A DNA stretch of 64,000 nucleotides from NCBI GenBank assembly GCA_028622995.1, contig JAJQJQ010000044.1, forward strand, positions 1 to 64,000, read 5' to 3'. This DNA comes from Panagrolaimus kolymaensis. Its lineage: Eukaryota > Nematoda > Chromadorea > Rhabditida > Panagrolaimidae. This document shows positions 46,918 through 57,348 of the stretch, one piece after another. How positions within the stretch are numbered: position 1 is the first letter of the stretch; each line of letters begins with the position of its first letter. A model generated the notes under the pieces. The model worked only from the letters and a program-made list of their open reading frames with translations, was not told the DNA's origin and did no database searches. Made by a program: the position numbers and the translations under genes.

Positions 46918-47819
46918 ATGCTGTGCTTAACCGTTTTTTTCATAAATTATTTTTTCGCAGTTGTATTCTCTTTTTTTATGATGAACTAGCGACAGGTTTA
47001 AAAGTTAACCTATTAATGTGTATATCCGTCCATTGCAAAAATAAAAAACTTACAACAATTTTAATAAAAAACTAGGCGGACGGCGTGCCTTCGGCACGCC
47101 ACCACCTAGGCAATTGCAGCTTCAGTGTTTTCTTCATTCTTAAAAGAGCTTTCACACTAAAATCCTAAATATTGCATGGATCTTGATTCTTAGGATCCTA
47201 TAGATCAAGATCCTATTCCTTGAAAGTAAACCGCCACTCAGCTATGTTATTTTAATTTTTATTCACAAAATGCATGCAAATTTTTATGTACTTACGCTTA
47301 CACGTATGTGGATCCTCTTGTATCTTTGGTTCCTTTGGACTATTTGGATCTTAGAAAACTTATGGTTCTGGATCTTAAATGTACCAGGATATGGATCTTT
47401 AAGATCACTTGGATCTTAATCCATAAAATCCAAGAGATTGAGGTCCTCCGCTTTCTTGCAAATAAACCACCACTCATCACATCTTCATTTCCATGCAACT
47501 AAAGCAAAAGTTCATTCGTAAATGCTCTTTCACATAAAAATTACTTCATGCAAATTTTTCAATCATTCCTTTCATTCTTTTTGGAAGGGATACCTTAAAA
47601 AGTGCGTATCTTTTTCAAATGGCCACCTCCGGAAGATGAGACCCATTTTTTCTTTCACCCCAAAATATTTGCAATCCATAGATACCCAACAGCTTAAGAA
47701 AAAAACGTGATGTAACCGAAAAACAACCAAAATTAGGAGGAAGGATACAAAAATTTTATTTTACAATGACAAAACAAGTAAACATTTTACAAGAAATAAA
47801 TATTAAAAAAACGCATAAG
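46918..47819. other. Repeat-like region with hairpin and GGATCTT motifs
   Basis: Holds the hairpin at 47072-47109, then about 400 bases rich in GGATCTT / AAGATCC words and two diverged copies of a segment containing TAAACC(G/A)CCACTCA (about 47229 and 47464). No gene. The end is the 3' flank of a minus-strand membrane protein. Confidence 0.5.
47072..47109 (-). repeat. GC hairpin flanked by CTAG, Helitron 3'-end-like
   Basis: An 8-bp perfect stem GGCGTGCC / GGCACGCC with a 3-base loop, bracketed by CTAGG and CCTAG. Read on the minus strand, the hairpin is followed after six bases by CTAG and then T, the arrangement seen at the end of the complete Helitron at 29875-29903. It may be the end of a non-autonomous Helitron extending to the right. 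Confidence 0.5.
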
Positions 47820-48155
47820 TTATTGCAAAATATAAAAAGCAAAAGCAGTTAAAAAAGATAAGATATTAGCAAAACCTAGAATTGGTAATGGTACAACATA
47901 ATTAGTAAAATCAGCATAAGTAATTAAAACTAAAATAATAAATACAACTGCAAAAAGAGTGAAAAACCAACTCCAAAACATTAGAATGTTAGTTTGACAA
48001 AGAATAAAGATAAATGTAAATATTTGACATACTCCACGTTGAATGGTATTGCGAGTTCTGTCTTCAGGGTTAGTTTCAAAATGAGCGTCGCATCCTTTTG
48101 CAATAGAGAAATAAAGTACATAAACATAGATGCCCATTAAAATGACTAAAAACAT
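47820..48155 (-). CDS. Small multi-pass membrane protein, unknown
   Basis: A single exon of 111 residues from ATG at 48155 to TAA at 47820. Three to four hydrophobic segments are visible: MFLVILMGIYVYVLYFSI at the N-terminus, ICQIFTF-like IFTFIFILCQTNILMF, FFTLFAVVFIILVLITY, and a last one near LGFANILSFLTAFAFYIL. A polar loop (CDAHFETNPEDRTRNTIQRG) lies between helices one and two. No family recognised. The clean single-exon frame with polyadenylation signals downstream (AATAAATATT-type on the minus strand near 47790-47805) supports a real gene. Confidence 0.6.
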   Translation of the reverse strand: MFLVILMGIYVYVLYFSIAKGCDAHFETNPEDRTRNTIQRGVCQIFTFIFILCQTNILMFWSWFFTLFAVVFIILVLITYADFTNYVVPLPILGFANILSFLTAFAFYILQ

Positions 48156-48899
48156 TTCCAATTCACTTTATTTAACAGGCCAAAAATAGGAAGTTAGATC
48201 AAACAAATAAATGTAATTTTATATACAGTTACACTTTTGTAGTTTTTCCCCATATCATTCTGTTTATAAAAAAAATACAAATAACGAATGTTTCTTTTTA
48301 ACGTTTACAAAAAATGAAAAAAAAAACTTTTATTCTTGAATTTAATAACATCATTCCATTAAAAATTTAATACATGATTGATGATTTGTATGGACACCAT
48401 TGTTTTATGCCGGATATTATTTTAAATAAATCAATATATTTGTGACGTTTCGACCCTTAACCCTAGACGTCTTCCATTAATCATCATTTTTTCTCAAACA
48501 TGCTATCGGTGGGTCATCATCAGTAGGGTCCGATAGACTTTATCAACCTGAAAAATCAAAAGGTAAGAAATATTTTATTTAAAAGTTTTAATTTTTTTTA
48601 TTAACTTAAAGAAATAGTTTACTTACAAAATTTTTTGCAAAGCGGTTAAATGAATTTTTATTTAAAAAATAAAGTATTTAAAATTACATTTATGCTTCTT
48701 CTGTTTTTTAAATAACTTCCTATTCCTTTTTTTGTTAAATAAAGTGAACTTACACAAATCAACGTTGTTGGTTGGTTGAATGTTGGCGACTGCTGAACAT
48801 ATTCCAAAAATTGAAGTTGGTGTTGCAAATACAACAATAGGCGTTTCAAATATATGAATCCGTGAAAATTCAGCGCGAATATCATTAAAGAGAAAATGT
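48156..48899. other. Intergenic, no gene seen
   Basis: AT-rich. A more GC-balanced block at 48440-48540 (around CCCTTAACCCTAGACGTC and GGTGGGTCATCATC) stands out from its surroundings but has no open frame or recognisable RNA. Confidence 0.4.
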
Positions 48900-49644
48900 T
48901 TAAAGTTCTTTGTAATAGTCCATTAAAAGCAGGAAAAAAGACAGTATATTCTAAAAAAATCAAAAATTTTGCTTGCTTTTTTATAACAATTACCTTGGAA
49001 CATATAAGAATGTTTTTAATTAAAATTTGTTAATTTTAGGCCAGGAAAATAGTGATGCGTCATCATAAAAAAGTTAATAAAAAACGTTGGTTAACATGAT
49101 TTCAAGTTAATTTTTTTATGTAAGAAATATATTTTTCATAATCACGAATTATGCCTTTAATACTAAATTAACGTTTGGGAGACTCTTTGTGACTGCCCAA
49201 TTAGTTTTAGAATTATATATAAACAAAGGAGATTTGCATGGGTTGAACCAATAATCTAAACTTTTCAACCTTTAATAACTATTGATTCGTTTAATTGTAA
49301 TTTTTAGAAGTAAAATATGATGGAAATCTTTAGCAACTGCAGATCAATGAGATCTTCGCAACTATGTATAAAACAAATTTAACTCGGCTGACTTTTTTCC
49401 TGCTTCATGAACCATTAAAAATTTAAAGACTTACTAATCCAAGCAAGTAGACTAGGCAGGGAGCTGAAGCCATTATTTTTTGATGAACAGGAGCCCATAT
49501 CTATAAGGGGACTAATTAAGCATGGAAAGACATTGTTTGACTTACGCTGTTTTCGTTAGTGGTGTCTCTTGCTCTTGTTCCATCCGTGTTATTTCTATTA
49601 GTGCCACTTCTACCATTATTGCGTCCTTTCTTTCCTTTGTTCAT
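48900..49644 (-). CDS. Candidate 71-residue single-pass micropeptide
   Basis: Three short exons join in phase: 49546-49644 (ATG start, gtaag donor), 49435-49500 (acceptor tatag, donor gtaagt) and 48900-48950 (acceptor tttttttag, stop TAA). The predicted peptide has a hydrophilic head rich in Gly, Asn, Lys and Arg (MNKGKKGRNNGRSG..) and one C-terminal hydrophobic segment (APCLVYLLGLNILSFFLLLM) ending DYYKEL. The layout suggests a tail-anchored membrane protein. No homologue comes to mind. Splice borders are good, but the second intron is long (484 bases), so the model is tentative; a different frame of exon 3 also stays open. Confidence 0.4.
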
Positions 49645-50888
49645 GTTAGTTAGAGTTGAATAGTGCTCTAAATATTGTAATTATAAATTATAAATATATG
49701 ATTATATGCGCGTAACAAAAAAAATGTGTTGGTAGTTTTTTTTCCATGAAAGTTTTCATCAATATTTTTATGCTAGCTTTTTTTTTATCTCTCCATCATT
49801 TACTTCTCTCGCTTGGTTTTACTCTTGCTTGTTGCTCTCGCCAGTTTTTTTGCCAAGATTTTGTTGATTTTTTCTTCTTCAAAGCTTTGTTGCTCTTTCT
49901 TTGTCGATTATTTGACTCTTTTTTTAGCAATTTGCTTTATTTTATTTTTTTGATAGCTTATTATACGAAAAAGCGTATATAAAAAAATGAAACTGTATTA
50001 TTGATATTGCTTGTTACATCTTCCAACATTTTTGATCAAGAAACAAAAGAAGTGACATCATTTGATATTTAGGGATGTTAAAAAATATACTTGAGAATGA
50101 TGAGTTATATGTTGTAATAGATGATAATAATAAAGTGATTACAAGACATGCAATAATGTGGCAGTGGATTTAAAAGTTTGTGTTGAATTTGACCCTTTTT
50201 TGAGTTAATGCGAAGATACCGATTCATAAACATAATTTTAAAAACTAAACACATCAAATTTGTAGAAATTCAAATCATCGTCGATGAAGTCTTGATTACC
50301 TTTCAATTGGATATTATAACATTTTTTAAGAGATTAAAGTTAAACTTTTCCCTAAACACAAGTGTGCCGATGTGACGTTAATGCATTAGAGGAGGGTCAA
50401 TATGAATTGAAGAAGCATTAACAATGAACCATATTGTTTGATATGACCATGAATCTCGTGCGACAAATACAAGAGAAATGATTTAATCATTTTCAAATCA
50501 TCCAATAAATGAACAAAGAATGATTCCGCTTTCGAATGGTACATTCTTTTTCAAAATAATTTTATTCCGACATTAATTTTTTGAATTGAATCAATTTCTG
50601 ATAAGATGAATTTTGTTATTTCAAGATAAAATCCAGACAATCTTGATTGGTTCCTTTATAGGCATTTTTTATTCCCATGTTTGAATTCTTCAAGGTGGAA
50701 AGTAATAATCCAAAAATCAGCAATGGAAGAATGTTTTTGTTGAAAAAATAAATAAAATTTTTAATAATCATTTTTTTTTGTTTGTTGCTATTTTACAGGC
50801 CTTGTTTTGGATTTTTTATTGCGAAGATAAAATCCATAATGTAGGTGCTTTTTTAGTCAACGGTAAGCACATGTTGGAACTAAATGAT
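49645..50888. other. Intergenic with one exon-like stretch
   Basis: Mostly AT-rich and T-tract-rich. An exon-like segment at 50801-50861, bordered by tttacag and gtaagc, encodes ALFWIFYCEDKIHNVGAFL. It may be an upstream exon of the membrane protein at 51132, but no frame-consistent join was found. Confidence 0.4.
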
Positions 50889-51165
50889 TCGTTTCCCAAT
50901 TTTTGTAAAGGGTCAAATCAATAACCAAAAAAGAGTATGGCTTTTTTTATTGGCATGGGTTCGTTCAATTGGGAATAGTCGAAAGAAATTTTTTTTGGCG
51001 CTTTTTTGTTTGTTGCAAGAACATACATAACTTACTGAATTGTTGTTTGTTTGTCATCTTTTTTATTAAATAATTTTGCTCAGTGGAATTTATTTATACT
51101 TCAAAACCCAGCACTTTGGTCGAAAAAAATTATGGATTTGCTTCCATTTAAAATAAGCGACGATT
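50889..51165 (+). repeat. Less-degraded copy of the 46239-46520 segment
   Basis: The homologous partner of 46239-46520. It includes the upstream region and first 12 codons of the membrane protein that follows, so the duplication copied the 5' part of that gene. Confidence 0.65.
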
Positions 51166-51769
51166 ATTTTCTTTTTCAAGATTTTCAAGAAAATGAAACC
51201 AAAAAAGTGCAAAAGAAGCTTTATTTAAAAAATTTGAAGAAACTCTTCATTTGCACTTTTATTAATGTTTTGATTCAATGCTTGCATAAATTTGAAAAGC
51301 ATTATTTAAATTTACATCAACTTTTTTTCGATTCATCGGCAGAAATATATTTCAATATGGAATTTGTGTGTTCGCTTTTATGTTTAATTTCTAATATGAT
51401 TTTTATTTTAAATGAAATTTTCGGAACTAAGTACCATATTCTTCCATTTTATGATTTTATATTTACGCTAAAATTCAATGCTGTAAGTTTTTTTAAACGA
51501 CTAAAGTATAAAGTTTTTAATTTTCTTATTTATAGTTAATGGACTTTTGTCTTAGTACATCGCATTTTTTTTTAACTTTTGAAAACAAAAATGCAAATAT
51601 ATTTGATTACATTATAATTTCGATTAACTTCATAGCCCAATTTATTTTATGTTGGTTCTTGGAAGAGTATAGCAAACCTACTCTCAAACTTTATGATTCA
51701 ATATTTCATAACAAAAAAATTCGTCGAAGCAAAAAAAACAAACTTCAAGCGATATTCGGTGTACTCTAA
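51132..51769 (+). CDS. Multi-pass membrane protein, unknown, possibly partial
   Basis: Exons 51132-51482 and 51536-51769 give 194 residues. At least three hydrophobic segments are visible (FICTFINVLIQCLHKF, EFVCSLLCLISNMIFIL, IIISINFIAQFILCWFLEEY), then a basic tail (KKIRRSKKNK). The frame is open upstream of the ATG at 51132 back to an acceptor-like TTTGCTCAG at 51086, so earlier exons may exist. The sequence is unusually rich in Phe, Leu, Ile and Asn. No family recognised. It may be a decaying gene, given the duplicated 5' fragment at 46239-46520. Confidence 0.5.
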
Positions 51770-52926
51770 TTTTTATGTGTATTTTGTAATGTAAAAATAA
51801 TAAATATATTTTTTTATATTTATACTTTTGCTTCTTTCTTTTTTGATTTTGGGCTCTTGAGATTTATGAGTTTTATCTGGCCGATTCGGAAGCCTTCATT
51901 TATTCTATGAACACTTGTATCAAGCTTTGAAGCAAGAAATTAAACAAAAACTTTTTGAATAAGAAAAAAAAATGCTGAGGAAAAGTGCTTTATTATTATT
52001 GATGTTGAGGTGTTTTTACATCCATTTTCAATCATATTTTTCAAAACGGATCCTATGGTGCCGATTTGGAAGCCATCAAATATTTTAAAAACATGACCAT
52101 CTGTTGTGAGTAATATTATCCAAAATATCTTTTGTTTATTAATATCATTTCAACCTAAATTTTAATATTTTATTAACAATCACTCATAAACGTTTATGAA
52201 GCTCAAGAAGTTTTGGAACATAATTTTTATAGAAAAAATAGAAAGCAAAAATACTTAGATATGCCATCCATTTCTACGAGACGAGCTTATTTCTAGCAAT
52301 AACAAGAAAAGCAATGGTTTGCATCGTGGATTGCAAAATTTGTGATTCAATTAATTATCAAGCCCAGCGCTTTTCCATTTTCAACAAAAAAACTTTTTTG
52401 TTTTTAATTTTAGCCTTTTCTTTAAAATTATTAATTAAAAGTTTCTTTGTTGTTAAAATTATTAAATTGATTTGAATCCAATTGTTTTATGTTGTAATTA
52501 TTTCCACACAAAATACACAGACGATTTTATTCATTAAAAAATTGAAATTATCGAAACAAGGAATATATTTATATATAAAACACAGCAATTTTACTTTCCG
52601 TTTTGTTTTTCCTATGCTCGTTTGTTTTTTTTTTCGCCGGTGTTTTTCATTTTCTTGTTTGTGATAAATAAAGAAACACTGACTGTTGCTTGGCTTGCTT
52701 CCTGTCTTTGTTTTTTCCCACATTTTTTTTTCATTGAAAAAAAGAAAAAAATCAGTGTTGTTGTTGACCTTTCTTTTTTTTTCTCCCCCGTTCATTAAAT
52801 ACACGCTGGGTCACTCACCTTCACTTTCCGTGTATTTCTTCTTTGTCTGTGTTTGTTTGTATGGTTTTTTTTTTCAAAGGTGAACTAAAACATCGACAAC
52901 GAAAACGACCACCATTAAAAACTAAA
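51770..52926. other. Intergenic with degenerate repeats
   Basis: Contains two diverged copies of a roughly 40-base segment (51878-51914 and 52056-52092, sharing GCCGATT.GGAAGCC). The rest is AT-rich. The last 200 bases, T-rich, are the presumed promoter and leader of the acid phosphatase. Confidence 0.45.
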
Positions 52927-55900
52927 ATGTTTTTGCTGACATTGAAATTATTTTTATTTATATTTTTATCGTCGTCGGTGAATAAAGTTTTGGGTGGATT
53001 TCCTGTAAACGATGTGGATGAAGATAAATTAATTTTTTTACAATCTGTTTGGAGGCATGGTGATCGATCTCCAATTGATACATATAAAAATGATCCATAT
53101 CAAGAGGATTCATGGCTGCAAGGTTGGGGACAATTGACGCCAGTAAGTTTTTTGGATTACATGGCAAGATGGATCCGCTTCCTTCTGAGCATATTTTCAC
53201 ACGTTTGCTTTGGCGCGCATAAATCAAAGGGAAATCGCTGGCTAAAGCTGCTCGCAACTAATATTTGCATATTTTTGAGTAACATGACCAATTCAAACAT
53301 AGAGAAGTAAAAAGAAATTTATTTTAATTTTGTAACAAGAAACAACAACAAAAACAATAACAAATAACATAACATTAAACAATAAGAATTTTGAAAGAGA
53401 AAAACCTTTAAAAAGGAAAAACCAGTGAAACGCTAAAAGAATATATAAAACATGAGAAAAAATGACTTACCGAACTTAACGATCAACCAGCGAACACGAA
53501 ATTTAGCATAATTTTTCTCAGTCGGTATCATAGCGGTATCATAGCGATATCTTTATTTTTCACTCACTAGTGTTATCATTGTTATGGAAGTTGAGTCGTG
53601 GATGAATCATTGGTTGAAAGTCTGGTGGAAGTTGATAGAATGGTGGAATTTGATTGAATGGTGGAAGATGGAATGGTGGAAGCTGGTGGAATGGTGGAAC
53701 ATGATGGATGATTTGTTGATGATGTTGTTGAATAATTTGAGGTTGGTTGATTACAAATTGTGGAACAACTTCATTTGGATTTTCAGGTTCATCAATCTCG
53801 AAGTCCGCTTCTGGACGTTGTTCATCAAAGTCTTTTGTTGAGTTATAGCATTGATGAAAGCAATATTTGACAATATCATCCATTGGTGGCATTTGATTGA
53901 TATTGAACCATAGCCCGATAGTATGACGAGCAGCAGTAATTCGATGTTCAACACCACGATATTGTTTTCTTCTCATTTCGAGTTTTCTTCCATTGTTAGT
54001 TGCAGCAAATCGTAGAGCACTATTCTTCAATGTATTTCTTACTGCAATATAGGCAACTTTGAATAATGGACGAGCTTCGTTGATAAGTCGATTGAGTTTG
54101 CTATGAAAACCTTCCACGTTGATGAACATCCATATCTTTACGAACTATTTTGTATCGTGGATATCCAAGAGCAGCTTCCATACCATTTTGAAATTCATCC
54201 AGTAGAACATCACCACGCTTTTGACTGTTCTTGTTTCCATTTTGAAAGGTTCGTTGATGTTGGATGCCAGTAATTTGAGTTGTTAGCTTCGGTGTACACA
54301 TATGTTCTTGTCCTTCAGGATCTTCCAGGAAATATGGAACATTGTTTTCATTTCTTTTTGCAGCAATTGACCATAGATATCCACCATGTACTTCATATTC
54401 ATACTTGCATCCAGAGCATCTATGTCTGACAGCATCATTCACTCCATTCTTATACTTTAGAAATGTGTATGATTTTCCAACGTCATTTCGTGAATGATAT
54501 AGTAATGCAGGACGACCATGTTGAGAAATACAATCTTCAGCTTCATAAAATTCTGCCATAGTTGTAATTGATCAGAAAACTTTTGTAACTGATTATTTGT
54601 TTAAAAACTTTGTAAAATTAAATGCTGTTTATAACTGTTTACCTCTTAGAGATTTGATAGTTATGAAATTATTTTGAGGGCTATCCTGGGGCTTTATATT
54701 ATATTTTAATGTTTGTTTTTATTATAAACATAAATTCGTCATGGTTATCATCGCTTTTCCCTTTGATTTTTGCGCGCCAAAGCAGAGCCAAAGAGCATGT
54801 GTGAAGAGCGTCCCTAGAGTACTCGGATACATCTTGTCGTGCCACGGTTTTTTGTTTGTTTAAAAATTTAATATATTTTATTTTGGGACTTTTTTTAAAA
54901 TGAAAGTTCGGAGATTTTTCCATTTTTTTATTGAAAGCTTTTTTGATCTACTAAAAATTGATTAAACGTTAAAAATCAATGCTTAGACTTTTTGATAAAC
55001 AAACATTTTTATTAGTCACAAAAAGAGTTTTATTTCGAAGAGAAATGGATTTATCAAACAAACAAAAAATTAAGTTTTTAGAAAGGCATGGAACAACATA
55101 GTTATCTCGGCCGTCATAGATTGAAGCCACGTTACATAGAAAAATTAAAATTTCTTAGTCCTTATTATAAAAGTCAAGAAATATATGTTCGAAGTACGGA
55201 TGTCAATCGAACTATAGCTAGCGCAATGTCAAATATGTTTGGAATGTATGGTGAAAGTGCTCGCGCGGGAATCGATTATCCAAATTGCACCAATCATTGT
55301 TGGCCCACGGGATTTATTCCAATTGCAATTCATTCACTTTTAGAAGATACAGATTATGTAAGTTTTAAAGACCAAAAAAAATTTATTTCGTTTAAAAAAA
55401 TATTATTAAAGTTTTTTCAATCGCCTGCTTTTTTTAGACCCTCAACGCGGATGCACATTGTCCTCGCCAAGATGAACTACAAAAACTTTTAAAAGAAACA
55501 CCCGAATACAAAAGGATGGTTAATGATCAAAAAAAGTTTTTTGATTATTTTTCTAAAAATGGCGGAGAAATTATTGATCCATTAAATCTTTGGAAAGTTT
55601 ATGATGCTTTGTATATTGAAGTGAGTCTTCTAATCCAAAAAATGGCTTCCATACAGTTTTATGTTTTATAGCAAATTTATAAAAGAACACTTCCTGATTT
55701 TGTTAATAAAACTTGGGATGATGGTCGTTCGATTTTTGATGTGGTGAATGATACCGCTGCTATAGTTGAAAGATGGATTAATGGACTGGGTAAGAATTAG
55801 ATTTCATTTATCAAGAATTAAAGACACGAAAGCCGAAGTAATTTCTTCCATGAAACTCGATCCAATAAAAATAACAAAAAATTTTGTTTATTCTAATTCG

Positions 55901-57348
55901 TAATAAATTTTCCATAAATTAATTAAACCTTTTTTTTCTTTAGGTTTGAAACCTTACAAAGGAATCGATTTCCGTTCAGAAGCTTCTAAAATCCGCGGTG
56001 GAACTCTTTTATGGTCAATTATTGGACATATGAAAGATAAGATTCATTGCATAGAAAATCCCAAAGATAAAAACTGCAAATTTTTTAATAATCTTAAATA
56101 TTATGCTTATTCAGCTGTGAGTCCAATACCCTTCTTTTTTAAACTTTTGAACCATCATCGCCTGCTTTTTTATATTTTTAGCATGACACCACTTTAGCTG
56201 GGTTATTTAGCACCCTTGGATTTTCTAAAACTAATTTTAATGAAGATGGTTATCCAAGATATTCAAGTTGTATTACAATTGAATTATGGAAAAAAGCATC
56301 CAATGGAAAATTTTATATTAAATTTCTTTATTGGCCTTTGGATGAAAAAATGGAAGATGTTACGGATGAAATTAAAGGTTGTTCCATTCCTTGCTCCATG
56401 AATCAATTGATTAAACGATCCATTCCATATAAAGCTGAACCAAATATTGAAAAGGTCAGTCTTTAAAAAAAATAAAAAAAATAAAAAAATATTTTTTGGC
56501 AAATTTCTTAATTTTCTTTTATTCTAAAAAATTTCCTATTTTAAACTTGCATTTTGAGACTTCAAGTAAAAAATTTTTACGCTTAAAAAATTAATTAAAG
56601 AATGTGAAACAAAAATTAGTGAAATTTTAACTCCGATTTATTTACTTATCTTTTTATTTTCCTCCAAAAAAACCCAATTTATTTACGGCTTTTTATTTTC
56701 TTCCAAAACACAAAATTTGCAGCTCTTTTCGAATGTGTTTTTATTAGTCACCGAGGAGCCATATTTTTTTAAAGAATTTTATTTACATGCTTTATTCACC
56801 ATAAAATAAAACCCAAAAAAAATATGCAAAATAACACAAAAACAAAAAAACATAGCGTGAAAAGGATATATTAAAAATTCTTTTTATGTGTGTTTTTGGA
56901 GTCATCGTCGAGTGACAGACAAGAACCAATACGCCTCTCTCTATTGTGAAATTCATGTTTTTGAATGAACTTTTGACTTTCTTCTTTAATTTGATTAATG
57001 AGACTTTTTAAATATTCAAGTTTTCCCCAAATTTTAAACAGAAAAAAATGTAAAAAATTATTATTCGCTTTTTTTTCAGTGGTGCGAAACTCCACTTTTT
57101 CCATCCAACAATGAGATTTCTTCCTCAGCCGCTGAAAATGATGAATCCAAAATTCCTCCCTCGCCTGCCGCCGCCGCTGCATCAACAAATTTGATGTCAC
57201 AATTTGGTGCTGGGCTAAAATATGTTTTATTTGATTCATGGGTAAGCAAGCAAAGTCAGCTCTAAAACTAATTTTACAAAGAAGTTTTTTTATAATTATT
57301 TTCTTTTTTTAGTATCCATTTATTCAAAATGAAAATGACGATTTTTAA
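52927..57348 (+). CDS. Histidine acid phosphatase with transposon in intron 1
   Basis: Exons 52927-53142, 55082-55357, 55438-55620, 55672-55789, 55944-56116, 56182-56454, 57080-57241 and 57313-57348 join in phase to 478 residues. An N-terminal signal peptide (MFLLTLKLFLFIFLSSSV) is followed by the catalytic WRHGDRSP, the second Arg in YVRSTDVNRT, and the general-acid pair in YSAHDTTLAG. All catalytic residues of the branch-2 histidine phosphatases are present. Cysteines (IDYPNCTNHC, HCIENPKDKNC, CSIPCS) suggest disulfides and an extracellular or lysosomal site. There is no C-terminal membrane helix; the protein ends FIQNENDDF, unlike the anchored homologue at 16605-18214. Intron 1 is 1939 bases because of a MULE-like insertion at its twelfth base, but the donor GTAAGT and the acceptor are intact, so splicing may survive. 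Confidence 0.9.
53155..54846 (-). mobile_element. MULE-like transposon, internally deleted
   Basis: A 1692-base element with long imperfect terminal inverted repeats of about 80-100 bases. They share AAGATG.ATCCG near the tips and GCTTTGGCGCGCA followed by AAATCAAAGGGAAA further in (53207-53234 against 54752-54783). It is flanked by GTTTTTTG on both sides (53147-53154 and 54847-54854), consistent with an 8-9 base target duplication of Mutator-like elements. It carries one broken minus-strand gene and lies inside intron 1 of the acid phosphatase. Confidence 0.7.
53560..54559 (-). pseudogene. FLYWCH-type/MULE-derived protein, frameshifted
   Basis: Two overlapping minus-strand reading frames, 54101-54559 and 53560-54129, that read as one gene with a frameshift near 54105-54129. 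The first part (MAEFYEAEDCISQHGRPALL..) holds a C-x2-C..H-x-C zinc motif (HRCSGCKYEYEV to EHMC), typical of the FLYWCH/WRKY-GCM1 fingers found at the head of MULE transposases. The second part is basic (NNGRKLEMRRKQYRG) and ends in a Pro/Phe-rich repeat (PPFHQLPPFHLPPFNQIPPF). The catalytic DDE transposase core that should lie between is missing, so it cannot encode an active transposase. I infer an internal deletion plus frameshift. Confidence 0.6.

Noticed and set aside
48440..48545. GC-balanced block as a possible RNA gene
   Set aside because: No foldable landmark or known RNA motif identified; only the composition differs.
49746..49982. Hydrophobic plus-strand frame resembling a membrane protein
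   Set aside because: Pure T-rich composition; no credible promoter, splice or polyadenylation context.
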